Assembly: GCA_028285625.1 (NCBI GenBank)
Contig: JANQOX010000024.1
Coordinates: 1 to 54,424 of the forward strand
Source: Myxococcota bacterium
GTDB lineage: Bacteria; Myxococcota_A; UBA9160; UBA6930
Length of the DNA: 54,424 bases
Direction of reading: 5' to 3'
How positions within the stretch are numbered: the stretch's first letter is position 1; the number at the start of each line of letters is the position of its first letter. The notes under the pieces are model-generated. The model made no database searches. It was not told the origin of the DNA and saw only the letters and a list, made by a program, of their open reading frames with translations. Shown here piece by piece: positions 18,301-22,036 of the stretch. Position numbers and translations under genes: made by a program.

Positions 18301-18559
18301 GCGCGCGAAGCTGGGCGAGCGGGTGCAGGTGGGGCCCCGCGCGCGGGTGGGCAGCGGCTCGTTCGTCGGCGACGACGTAGAAATCGGCGAACACAGCGTC
18401 GTGGGGCGGAAGGTCCGGATCGGCGCGGACGTGCGGATCGGGGCGCGGGTGTGGATCCAGGACGGCGCCAACGTGCCCGCCGGAACCGTGATCCTCGACG
18501 ACAGCCAGGTGATGCGGGCGGCCGCGAGGGGCGCGGGCTCGCACGGCTGGCGGCACTAG
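3362..18559 (+). CDS. Giant LEPR-XLL surface/secreted protein 1 (5,065 residues)
   Basis: GTG start with AGGGAG five bases upstream. The N-terminus is arginine-rich with no ordinary signal peptide and carries LEPLESRVLLSADP at 25-38, the LEPR-XLL motif of very large proteins. Modules follow: an Asp/Leu-rich beta region (~80-830); about two dozen RTX calcium-binding nonapeptides (~918-1145); propeller-like segments of the lactonase/YVTN kind (~1495-2640); PKD domains with six WGDGT-type cores (~3047, 3297, 3543, 3637, 3726, 4455); a proprotein-convertase P-domain (~3764-3907); FG-GAP repeats (~3987-4307); a second P-domain-like unit (~4560-4728); paired EF-hand/dockerin-like motifs (~4771-4867); and a left-handed beta-helix (4959-5050). 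No protease or hydrolase active site was seen. A role as adhesin or matrix scaffold is inferred. It lies upstream of the glycosyltransferase and export operon and shares both ends with giant gene 2. Confidence 0.93.
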   Translation: MGFSRRLARRSRRQSPRRRRPRLALEPLESRVLLSADPLAALAEDLLDEGAPTVQEPEVPAGLASPAALPLDAAEILEVAQSVTPNDIRDLVVGTLSDLRETLEVAFATFGAIPGLGNSVSEGMQPFFDGLEDAEESVAGVFASLPFDGDRSGLDLVKDGLFQVFGTPGLDLLSGVTTSSDIGVQFGKDSDAVLAQLKTDLMAAQSGLAESDKLDYDEVSTGWVQLDLELGQTIDLASIPFDPGFDLGPALSLDFDGSLDLSFQWGLDLGIGFTLRPELDDDGRLQRSEQVFLDTSTDDELTGALVVELPGDGQVTVGFLQGKVDTTAYGADGIKGADENDPAAADDEASAIRVGAKLDVVDPDFVEADFDADDQSTFERLTISDIVDAKNAGTIRDVFTPKLDATAGLALHVMIGEAPSATSSASGFGLPSITFDFLTGATASKSFPSTDSSPAVFSFLDRDFENVRLDLGPIVAGIIDPVADVIGTVLGPILDVVGPAAESASGFLNAPIPLLEDVADLIGIDPPSLLDLSGNADAFNTFMSVLGNFQGFRKFLDGFDPTQIIQFPDITIDPAGVVQIPTTFTPPPGFTSAQEIQDLLASASTLKTSTVSVDKGGFEFPILEPSTIVSMLTGQPFTIVQYALPSFELFLGRDFGFDFEALAFNIKAGATVSLAKLAFGYDSEGLARIVEAARVGATPDFTDILDGFFIQTADGPELKLTLRVEGGGEVDVAIMSAFANAFLEGNLSFDVVDPSGTDGKLRLDEILELTDDFQDPGRIIELFAATAGIAGGFDFGGSLFGIEVSADDLGIPTNFDVSISLSDLLGYPAKEGSELVEPPPVLAQVVTMDGEEVLRLNAGAFASARLTGDTDDSGGAAGSADFEVSGTNGAFEVARKVGGVVVATQTVNQPVSRIVAVGGAGNDRFVSTASGVVVDFKGEGGNDTLTGAAADDRLDGGVGNDVLTGKGGDDTLLGGLGNDTLFGGAGRDLLEGGLGNDSLQAGAGIDVLLGGLGNDTLRGGGDADQLDGGSGGDDLAGGQGDDTLLGGSGADTLVGGEGADNLDGGSGDDDLSGGSGDDTLLGGLGDDTLAGGDDADRLEGNDGDDSLDGGLDIDLLLGGTGEDTLAGGGDADTLQGGADDDTLKGQFDDVRVEGGTGTDVFELTSAGGAVAGVTLDATRFSSSGTHGGIERLDVTLTANVDSITLDGLPFEVTLDLGASDDTVTVLGVPTSARPDATAALSATNAGVRIVGGSGTADKLVVRGAAGGIHAQVENLEVHATGANGIVGGFLDAPTGGGVRLGLGAFGEIVAPGATSVDVQLTNQDDAFEVRDNPSGVTTLVSGRGGSDEIRVVRSAGALTIRGGEGTIDPLGSGFSDRLTLAPLQADMPSPFGSITPSVERLRIDGSGLDAGAVWSVDRNAVFVGSTKLLDIGLLEQIELKGSTGVGDDKLQIEDAFSQKKLVTIEGRTVEIVGGLKVLDEKANPVLGDEKFAIDGLGGLFDFALRTETPAGGSPTEYLYAVSSEGLSVFRRLANPTTQDKLQQLQLFRADDATSGLASAPTRVVIARDGSAVAVSSATHTQFFRREADGLLRLEATFQVGSGFLETAEKGTRQFVYAEDGLTRAGGNIRTYEITAAGVVERALTTFTSSGGISGGSGVLEVGEDSQRLYAVARTAWVFAIGSDGSLALQFETAPVNEERLVRFQAWSPGQPAPPDANGFPQSTGIPALGETLTWDGSASGGQVVGRVDTLIGLSRPSLVVGQTSNSLQIRSQLQGNLVGATLQIVDGRGSGQSFTIQSHDNAPRSTIVINGTFSTLPDESSVAQVITPNGSELTVRLVKGVAPEEGDSDLNSALGLAPRVGRVEGEIGSTRGAAILDALEGVIGGVRTLYTVGEAEFAQERTPQDVTIKHGEHRVVWLGAMQMVTGAPTIGFGLAHGFAETIRLFHEFDDATPDTSQPNFGFRLTRDPGEPDPPQNELGADRFFLSITGRNATTANPGTAVYHIEVPRINRAQPGIGGRAPLRGVPVDDVPAGTFPGRSVGDARVLNQPAADHSTHDNVDEAILPGFTLIPPPVINGTITFVFDAFNHEWVNLQTGDVVLFVGNSDGGQPGRRVDTGPDDDIEATGVHGRHYRWTGGNAYLDLGIQDYTAAPWQLVPQSEFDYFVANNTDGNPSGLAAGNGVLYVGGGLTDTSFGGNTIEVFPLDASGLLPAGGAQVVVTGESGTTAAGSFLDLPGVDSFAVHPTQDVLFGVNANRGALFASNLKGTQVFDTHLDGINGETILGGAFAVAVNDAGDQVFVATREGLLIYGWDGSRLQLLGFINTLEPTGLSDWSDATTDGVLVTAVESDGSKGLFFVTSNLTFGEFTTGAVSPEAAVQIGTDLYATGTTGGTTPASVVIRGGVATPIFPLIGDTLVASPDGSTIYALDSASGRIRTYARNATSGQVSLLQTLGASLPLAGVGSLSFRDDFALQRSSFFDDPVTRSFPAATYALSGTAKLTSAGPANEVDADLVGTARDDGSGFTDWVATGGIGTESFEVRFATPSSLTGQLSALNGTFRSGSGPVESIVGGVLDMTGSRIFLLGFGGGSGPNFEIRLDLPTPETIDLAFATAAEGDAIVVFDRAEDGRLSLLQRLLPDRTPQLADGPTRSQVVTIDGEKVLYVSTGATQRNVLNLGEDPAGRQFFRFIENPEAGRFLVRHEGFEKLEVGTRGGDDEYRVRDVEGPSQIIVRTGASSGGSFFDRVGVRLEGGPTSGQTYTVEAGGTGSRSEIDVEATGGDATLVLDLQGGTNTVSVLGSAVNGTLRVDGGSGADTFRVLTDELDSDIVVLGKGGADELLIEGGSLVGGPSAGSVAALTTQQFAALLAAGSGVVGTQGVNGPLVDFTFSSAPTVEARPATSVAFVNPVHDIQEGQSSDLILAVRVDSPATEPGFLLFDLDGDGFFEDAPAPVAFNGGVSTLSVRIPFVDLETLGLADGPATFSIAAKAVTIGDDPSESSAATSQLRVSNVAPTPTATGSASAVAGDAYVLGLAAPGDPGPDEILSWTIDWGDGTPAETILGNPGSATHVFEEVLRPYEYELSGPANLIFPVPYRIDFAIADQFLPEDVTDTSFTVPITGTFAHFEGNILSGLDVFPDLPLVDATARFTRVGDGPSSTYSLTIDAGPVEITVPNPILPDILPPIVKQVEPDRTVNVALGQGALFSGSLGAPTLRLGTVSTTSTGGQVGEVRASRAPLSISASVRDDDGTYDASPLLVNVINPTPPNVVLDLAASEILEGERASVDVVILGGDGAEVVDIDWGDGTQSTGISAFGVGDDASALATHVYADDGVYLLTATVQADGQRVARQAQVTVQNVAPFATIGLGTRVDYALEGTFASDAPTGVFHAADATFDLTYSMDAPFSTGPSPFGDDGVAALSNSVGYSLDATPVGTGAFAGIFVPGDDDFGFLGLFFGAGGAFVEGDVVAGPGPLSNASPTAPGFYAGTFDVTGTVRTGSLAAPQADYTGQLVATTQRTAPSIVSEGQTFQIDLRRQEPGQDVADRWVIDWGDGTQDVLPGDATSASHAYADDRVAAYTISATIRDEDGTFDAVNTLDVTVADVAAQASAEAEQAGAALGDPFAIRFEATDPGADPVVQWVVNWGDGTTDLLPGEATGAEHVYLAPGSFSVGVIAVQAPGLALAAPVTVAVSDVVQQPGASAAGSVFEGAPYTVELATGDPRLGGYDRFEIDWGDGTSEAVAFEEWKPASGIPLAIASGQAGPPGPDGEIPVVSSKTTLEVAVADSQILADLDVELSIEHPRVGDLEVTLVHPDGTRVTLLGRGFQLDAEDGSTLDVEAGEAIARRLRGTVFDDEATAPVDRAGADLAGRFQPIGRLADFDGKDAQGTWTLEVVDSGLGAGGTITGLSLSPSGAARHVYADGPLSSADGTIVYQIDGTFDAAAPTTARSAPGDDFALRFEVPTSSLDGTFTAYFLDGGTSFGLLGEDAFVEAGDVTGDAVPDVVKWDLGGAAFQVFEGAGDGTFELTDEYTAPAGISSLALVDVDGNGVLDVVTAHASQLGVFLAQASGALAAAAPIASGGAGAVRGADVNGDARTDLVTVSFGSGEIEVLLQNADGSFAAPQAFLAGAGPFSLAIGDVDGGAVDLVVANLTDQTVTVHSGDGTGAFVLTDTLDVEGTPGHVSLGDLDLDGTLDIVVANQSEGVGVFLNDAATGFGGVTTFEAPVGVSPFDLRLADVDGDGRLDAVTGNTAFGGPHGVSIFRGDGSGAFATAEFSETPQGAAGSTPSFVPVADFDGDGLLDVATSSGFIHLGIAPTVDVTYVFGGQEETFSAAPRSAPGLAGLSLRGVPLIEALTTSALFGGSPTTGLTPEFGAFDLGAGSQVGGADFTGRLTVSPFVPVTVSYVASDQATQLLPRIDVAVGDRPPELEVSLSSTGRRNVAIAFDSLTDPGADTLDEILIDWGDGTSTQLSGLGGVLPDPATHDYSSFGSRRYDVRITLIDEDGTHQGPSLIVAEAGTLVIFDVLRPEQDGGLQSRLASVDASSDFFVDFDDRTQPRALAQSQAFGSPFTPLSKVDLPGGDTRFSFEVTTDLSISDLDLELVVASLPDDVEVFLLAPGASTDPSRVIPLAAAEGGDVLGGPLELAGSTVPLRFDEESSRDFDDAGVALSRLFAPSALPSAVPDARVFAGPVRPLADFEALVGTSTLGTWGVLFTGPGAASVDVQQFSAVVLPEAPQQEAALYASGGERFLRLFVRDELGIEQTASVERIFTMGPIEDADGDTVPDFRDNAVLVANPDQLDSDGDGWGNVIDGDFDDDGFVGIQDFSLFIQGFNQPADPTDPADPNGVLDMSGDGFIGIEDFSAFIQVFNQPLIVPGFVGSPPGPGVPGPLAAPASLTVFEPAQVEPEELRATSSDLSLAVGAEHGGQAGVEAFGGGFPDFGVTALLDTEGNSEDDEETEVDDGARVSSSAELGRGSRVAAEARVDRRAKLGERVQVGPRARVGSGSFVGDDVEIGEHSVVGRKVRIGADVRIGARVWIQDGANVPAGTVILDDSQVMRAAARGAGSHGWRH
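6112..6795 (+). repeat. RTX calcium-binding repeat block in giant protein 1
   Basis: Tandem nonapeptides of the form GGxGxDxLx, for example GGLGNDTLFGGAGRDLLEGG, run without gap for about 225 residues. In this family each pair of repeats forms a parallel beta-roll that binds calcium and folds after export. The DNA is correspondingly periodic (about 27 bases per repeat). Confidence 0.95.
14650..15083 (+). other. Proprotein-convertase P-domain in giant protein 1
   Basis: The segment contains ILADLDVELSIEHPRVGDLE, LVHPDGTRVTLL, the FDGKDAQGTWTLEVVD core and a closing GTITGLSLSP, all typical of the P/Homo B domain. Such domains normally follow subtilisin-like proteases, but no protease domain is attached here, so it is probably used as a folding or binding module. 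Confidence 0.8.
17672..17959 (+). other. TSP3-like linker plus paired EF-hand/dockerin-like module (giant protein 1)
   Basis: DSDGDGWGNVIDGD leads into two 12-residue calcium loops, DFDDDGFVGIQD and DMSGDGFIGIED. Each is followed by FS-x-FIQ-x-FNQP. The duplicated layout resembles type I dockerin. Almost the same module is found near 53960-54241 in giant protein 2, so it marks the family C-terminus. Confidence 0.8.
18236..18511 (+). other. C-terminal left-handed beta-helix (hexapeptide repeats) in giant protein 1
   Basis: Fifteen consecutive hexads of the form [RKEQVFWN]-[VLI]-G-x-x-x start at residue 4959, e.g. KLGERV QVGPRA RVGSGS, then EIGEHS VVGRKV RIGADV. Three hexads make one turn, so five turns are predicted. 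The fold is that of LpxA-type acyltransferases, but the block is short, has no catalytic context and sits at the extreme C-terminus, only about 15 residues from the stop. Confidence 0.85.
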
Positions 18560-18573
18560 CCCGGCCCGGCTGC

Positions 18574-18604
18574 CCCGCGAGTCGCGCGGGCTCGATGTGA
18601 GCCC
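18574..18604 (+). terminator. Two overlapping hairpins after giant gene 1
   Basis: CCCGCG (18574-18579) pairs with CGCGGG (18585-18590), and GGGCTC (18588-18593) pairs with GAGCCC (18599-18604). They share GGG at 18588-18590, so only one can form at a time. No T-run follows. This could be a weak terminator or an attenuator-like element ahead of the glycosyltransferase, which starts 20 bases later. Confidence 0.35.
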
Positions 18605-18624
18605 ACCTATACTGGCCTCCCGGC

Positions 18625-19845
18625 ATGCAGATCCTGTTCGTGCATCCGAGCTTCCCGGGTCAGTTCGGCCCCGTCGTCGAGCACCTGGCGGGTAGCGGAG
18701 ACACCGAGTGCGTCTTCGTGTCGCGCGCCGAGTCGATCCACGCCCGCCCCATCCCCGGCGTGCGCCGCATCTCGTACGCCACCCGGGGTGGGGCGACCCG
18801 CACGACGCACTACACGTCGCGCACGTTCGAGAATGCGGTCTGGAGCGCCCACGGCGTGTTCGAGGCCTGCAAGGCAGCCGATGGCCTGCACCCGGATCTG
18901 ATCGTCGGCCACAGCGGCTTCGGCACCACGGCGTTCTTGCAAGAACTCTACGGTTGCCCCGTGGTGAGCCACTTCGAGTACTACTACCGCTCGCGCGGCA
19001 CCGACCTCGACTTCCGACCGGATCAGCCGCCGAGCGAGCTCGATCGCCTGCGCACCTACACCCGCAACGCCATGATCCTGCTCGATCTCGAGGCGTGTGC
19101 GGCGGGGACGACGCCCACCCATTGGCAATGGGGCCTCTTGCCCGAGACACTGCGCGACAAGGTCGAGGTGATCCACGACGGCATCGACACCGGCTTCTGG
19201 CACCGGCGCCCCCGTCCTTCGGTGCTCGCCGGCGAGCCGCTCGCGCCGGAGACCAAGGTGGTGACCTACGTCGCCCGCGGGCTCGAGGCCATGCGCGGGT
19301 TCGACGTGTTCGTGCAGGTCGCGAACCGGATCGCTGCCGAGCGTTCGGACGTGCTGTTCGTGGTGGTGGGCGCGGACGACGCCGCCTACGGAGGCGACAC
19401 CCGCCACATCGAGGAGCGCACGTTCAAGGAGCACGTGCTGAAGCGCGAGCAGCCCGACCTCTCGCGCTTCCGCTTCCTGGGGCAGGTGCCCCCCGACACG
19501 TTGGCGGACGTCTTCTCGGCGAGCGACGTGCACGTCTACCTCACGGTGCCCTTCGTGCTGTCGTGGTCGCTGCTCGATGCGCTGGCCTGCGAGTGCCCGG
19601 TGGTGGCGTCGGACACCGCGCCGGTGCGCGAGGTGATCGATCACGGCCAGACGGGATTGCTGGCCGACTTCTTCGATGCCGATGGGCTCGCCCGCCACGC
19701 CCTCGCGGTGCTCCAGGACCCCGAGGGCCACCGCGCACTCGGCCAGGCCGGACGCGGCCTCGTCGAATCGCGCTATGCGCTCGAGGTCACGCTGCCGCGG
19801 CTGGAGGCCCTCTACTCACGGGCGCGAGGGCACGCCGCTGGCTGA
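18625..19845 (+). CDS. Glycosyltransferase, GT4-type
   Basis: A 406-residue GT-B fold glycosyltransferase. The N-terminus MQILFVHPSFPGQFG is typical of a GT4 subfamily (Glyco_trans_4-like N-terminal domain). The C-terminal nucleotide-sugar domain shows TYVARGLEAMRGFDVFVQ, FLGQVP and the FVLSWSLLDALACECPVVAS block before REVIDHGQTGLL. In that block the two glutamates of the usual E-x7-E motif are not seen as such: the second position is Asp (LLDAL) and the first lies in FVLSW, a variant known to me from related family members. ATG at 18625 has no clear Shine-Dalgarno. It starts 65 bases after the giant gene stop, in the same direction. The acceptor is unknown; glycosylation of the giant proteins is a positional inference, by analogy with accessory Sec loci. 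Confidence 0.85.
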   Translation: MQILFVHPSFPGQFGPVVEHLAGSGDTECVFVSRAESIHARPIPGVRRISYATRGGATRTTHYTSRTFENAVWSAHGVFEACKAADGLHPDLIVGHSGFGTTAFLQELYGCPVVSHFEYYYRSRGTDLDFRPDQPPSELDRLRTYTRNAMILLDLEACAAGTTPTHWQWGLLPETLRDKVEVIHDGIDTGFWHRRPRPSVLAGEPLAPETKVVTYVARGLEAMRGFDVFVQVANRIAAERSDVLFVVVGADDAAYGGDTRHIEERTFKEHVLKREQPDLSRFRFLGQVPPDTLADVFSASDVHVYLTVPFVLSWSLLDALACECPVVASDTAPVREVIDHGQTGLLADFFDADGLARHALAVLQDPEGHRALGQAGRGLVESRYALEVTLPRLEALYSRARGHAAG

Positions 19846-19924
19846 CCTCTCGAGTGAGGCTCCTCGACGACACGCAGGTACTGCGCAGCTCGTCCTCGCG
19901 CGGCGCCCGCTAGGGGCGCGCCGG

Positions 19925-19941
19925 CTAGGGGTTTTGCCCGG
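19925..19941 (-). promoter_or_regulatory. Shared dyad, copy B (candidate operator)
   Basis: On the plus strand CTAGGG-GTTTT-GCCCGG; on the minus strand CCGGGC-AAAAC-CCCTAG, aligning with copies A and C. The minus-strand reading is preceded by GGGATCC, as in copy A. A second half-site GCTAGGGG lies 15 bases upstream. Confidence 0.5.
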
Positions 19942-19969
19942 ATCCCGCAGATTTCGAGAGGGATCTCAG

Positions 19970-19984
19970 TGGTTTGGGCTTGCA
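19970..19984 (+). promoter_or_regulatory. Sigma-54-like promoter candidate for the export operon
   Basis: TGGTTTGGGCTTGCA matches TGGCACG-N4-TTGCA at TGG, the G at position 7 and all of TTGCA, with correct spacing; only CAC differs. A transcript start near 19996 would leave a leader of about 114 bases. Confidence 0.4.
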
Positions 19985-20109
19985 CGAAGACCTCGTTTGG
20001 TTGCAAGCTGTCCGACCGGGTGCCGGCCGGGGCTCCACGCTCCGGGTGCGGCCTCGATCGCTCCCACCCCTGAACACCCAGCGGGGCTCGGCCCTCGTCG
20101 AGGCGGACC

Positions 20110-22029
20110 ATGGAAGGCTCCGAGGACAGCCGGCGCGACGCTGCGGACGCCGCAGGCGTTCGCGCGATCCCTGCGTCCGAGGCACCCCGCGACGAGGCCC
20201 CGCTCACGTCCGACGCCCACTGGGCGCGTCTCGAGTCCGCAGAGGAGCGGGGTCAGCTGATCGCGAGCTGGGCGGCGCTGCTGTTCCAGCGGGTGGGGGC
20301 GCGATCGGGTGTGTTGTTGCTGGGTCCGCCCGACCAGGGGCCCTTCTCGCCCGCCCTGGCCTGGCCGTCGGCTGCCCCGGGCCCGAGGCTGGCCGACGCA
20401 GCGGCCCGATTGCTGCGCGAGCGTGTGCCGATCCTGGAGGTACCCGACGCCGGTGCCGACCCGTCGGCGCCGCGCGCGCTCGAGGGCTGCGTGCTCGGGC
20501 AGCCGGTGGTGCTGGGCGGCGCCCTCCACGGCGCGGTCCTGGTCGAGGTGCCGCCTCGCCCCAGGGAGCAGCTGCAGGCGCTGCTCCTCGAGCTGCGCTG
20601 GGCGGCGGGCTGGCTCCGGTCTGCGCTGCGCGACGAGGAGGCATCGGTCGAGCGCTCGGGCCGCGCGCGTCTGACCTCGGTGCTCAGCGCCACCACCAGC
20701 GCGCTCGAGCACGAGCGCTTCCAGGGGGCCGCGACCGCCGTCGCCACCGAGCTGGCCACGCGGCTGGGGTGCGAGCGCGCGAGCCTGGGCTTCGTGAAGC
20801 GCGGGCGCATCCGCCTGCGCGCGCTCTCGCACAGTGCACACTTCGGGCGCAAGACGAACCTGGTTCGAGCGATCGAAGACGCCATGAACGAGGTGCTCGA
20901 TGCCGGCGAGACCCTCGCGATCCCGGAGTCGCCCGACCGGCCTCCCCAGGCCGCCCGGTCCCACGACGAGCTCGCGCGCCGCCATGGCGCGGGGTCGATC
21001 TGCTCGGTCCCCCTGCTCTGGGACGACGAGGTGTGCGGCGTGCTCACGTTGGAGCGTGACGCCGAGCGTCCCTTCGACGGCGCCACGATCGAGGAGTGCG
21101 AGGCCATCGCCTCGCTGGCGGGGCCGGTGCTCGAGGTGCGGCGGCGCGACGACCGCTGGATCGGTGCGAAGCTCGCCGAGTCGGCGGGCCGTACCCTGCG
21201 CAACCTGGTGGGCCCGCACCACGTCGCCCTCAAGCTCGGGACGGCACTGGTGCTGGGGCTGGTCCTGTTCCTCGCGTTCGCGCGCGGCGACTACCGCGTC
21301 ACCGCCGACACCGTGCTCGAGGGCTCCGAGCTGCGGGCGGCCTCCGCGCCCTTCCGCGGCTACATCGCCCAGGCCGAGGCCCGCGCCGGGGACGTGGTCG
21401 AGGCCGGGGCGCTGCTGGCGGCGCTCGACGTTCGCGACCTCCGTCTCGAACGCGTGAAGTGGCTGAGCGAGACGAGCCAGCTCGACAAGCAGGTGCGCGA
21501 GGCCATGGCCGAGCGCGACGCGGCCCAGGCCGAGATCCTGGCGGCCTCCATGGCGCGCGCGGAGGCCGAACTCACGCTGGTCGAGGACCGCCTGGCGCGG
21601 GCCGAGGTGCGGGCGCCGTTCGACGGGGTGGTCGTGAGCGGTGACCTGAGCCAGCAGCTCGGTGCGCCGGTCGAAGAGGGCGACGTGCTCTTCGAGGTGG
21701 CGCCGCTCGACACCTACCGCGTGATCGTGCGGGTGGACGAGCGCGAGATCGACGAGATGGCGGTCGGGCAGGAGGGCCAGCTGGTGCTGACGGCGCTTCC
21801 CGACCAGCCGCTCCCGATTCGCGTAGAGAAGATCACCCCCGTAGCCGAAGCGGCAGAGGGCAACAACACGTTCCGCGTCGAAGCGACGCTGCTCGAGGGT
21901 CACCCCCGACTGCGGCCGGGCATGGAAGGTGTGGCCAAGGTGAACGTCGACCGGCGGCACCTGGCCTGGATCTGGACCCACGAGGCCGTCGACTGGATCC
22001 GGCTCGCGGTCTGGAAGTGGATCCCGTAG
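20110..22029 (+). CDS. GAF-domain, membrane-anchored HlyD-type adaptor
   Basis: A 639-residue fusion. Residues ~45-170 look like a degenerate GAF domain, and ~188-345 is a clear GAF domain (VATELATRLGCERASLGFV, then SICSVPLLWDDEVCGVLTLE). A single membrane helix follows at ~372-391. The rest is a HlyD-type periplasmic adaptor: lipoyl-like half FRGYIAQAEARAGDVVEAGA (~415-434), coiled coil ~445-498, then VRAPFDGVVVSGDLSQQLGA (~500-519) and a beta-barrel part ending PGMEGVAKV. GAF domains bind small ligands in the cytoplasm, while HlyD domains bridge inner-membrane pumps to an outer-membrane channel, so the protein may sense inside and act outside. It is first in an operon, with the next start 7 bases after its stop. 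The GAF ligand is unknown. Confidence 0.88.
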   Translation: MEGSEDSRRDAADAAGVRAIPASEAPRDEAPLTSDAHWARLESAEERGQLIASWAALLFQRVGARSGVLLLGPPDQGPFSPALAWPSAAPGPRLADAAARLLRERVPILEVPDAGADPSAPRALEGCVLGQPVVLGGALHGAVLVEVPPRPREQLQALLLELRWAAGWLRSALRDEEASVERSGRARLTSVLSATTSALEHERFQGAATAVATELATRLGCERASLGFVKRGRIRLRALSHSAHFGRKTNLVRAIEDAMNEVLDAGETLAIPESPDRPPQAARSHDELARRHGAGSICSVPLLWDDEVCGVLTLERDAERPFDGATIEECEAIASLAGPVLEVRRRDDRWIGAKLAESAGRTLRNLVGPHHVALKLGTALVLGLVLFLAFARGDYRVTADTVLEGSELRAASAPFRGYIAQAEARAGDVVEAGALLAALDVRDLRLERVKWLSETSQLDKQVREAMAERDAAQAEILAASMARAEAELTLVEDRLARAEVRAPFDGVVVSGDLSQQLGAPVEEGDVLFEVAPLDTYRVIVRVDEREIDEMAVGQEGQLVLTALPDQPLPIRVEKITPVAEAAEGNNTFRVEATLLEGHPRLRPGMEGVAKVNVDRRHLAWIWTHEAVDWIRLAVWKWIP

Positions 22030-22036
22030 GCGTCGT

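Larger units (their letters stand above)
19846..20109 (+). promoter_or_regulatory. Control region of the export operon
   Basis: These 264 bases hold no gene that I can support. They contain a direct repeat GCTAGGGG (19909-19916 and 19924-19931), the shared dyad (19925-19941), a sigma-54-like promoter (19970-19984) and a GAGG Shine-Dalgarno at 20100-20103, six bases before the ATG at 20110. Confidence 0.6.

Noticed and set aside
15029..19150. A 1,373-codon open frame on the minus strand across the end of giant gene 1 and the glycosyltransferase
   Set aside because: It spans two genes with clear protein families on the plus strand and shows no recognisable protein of its own.
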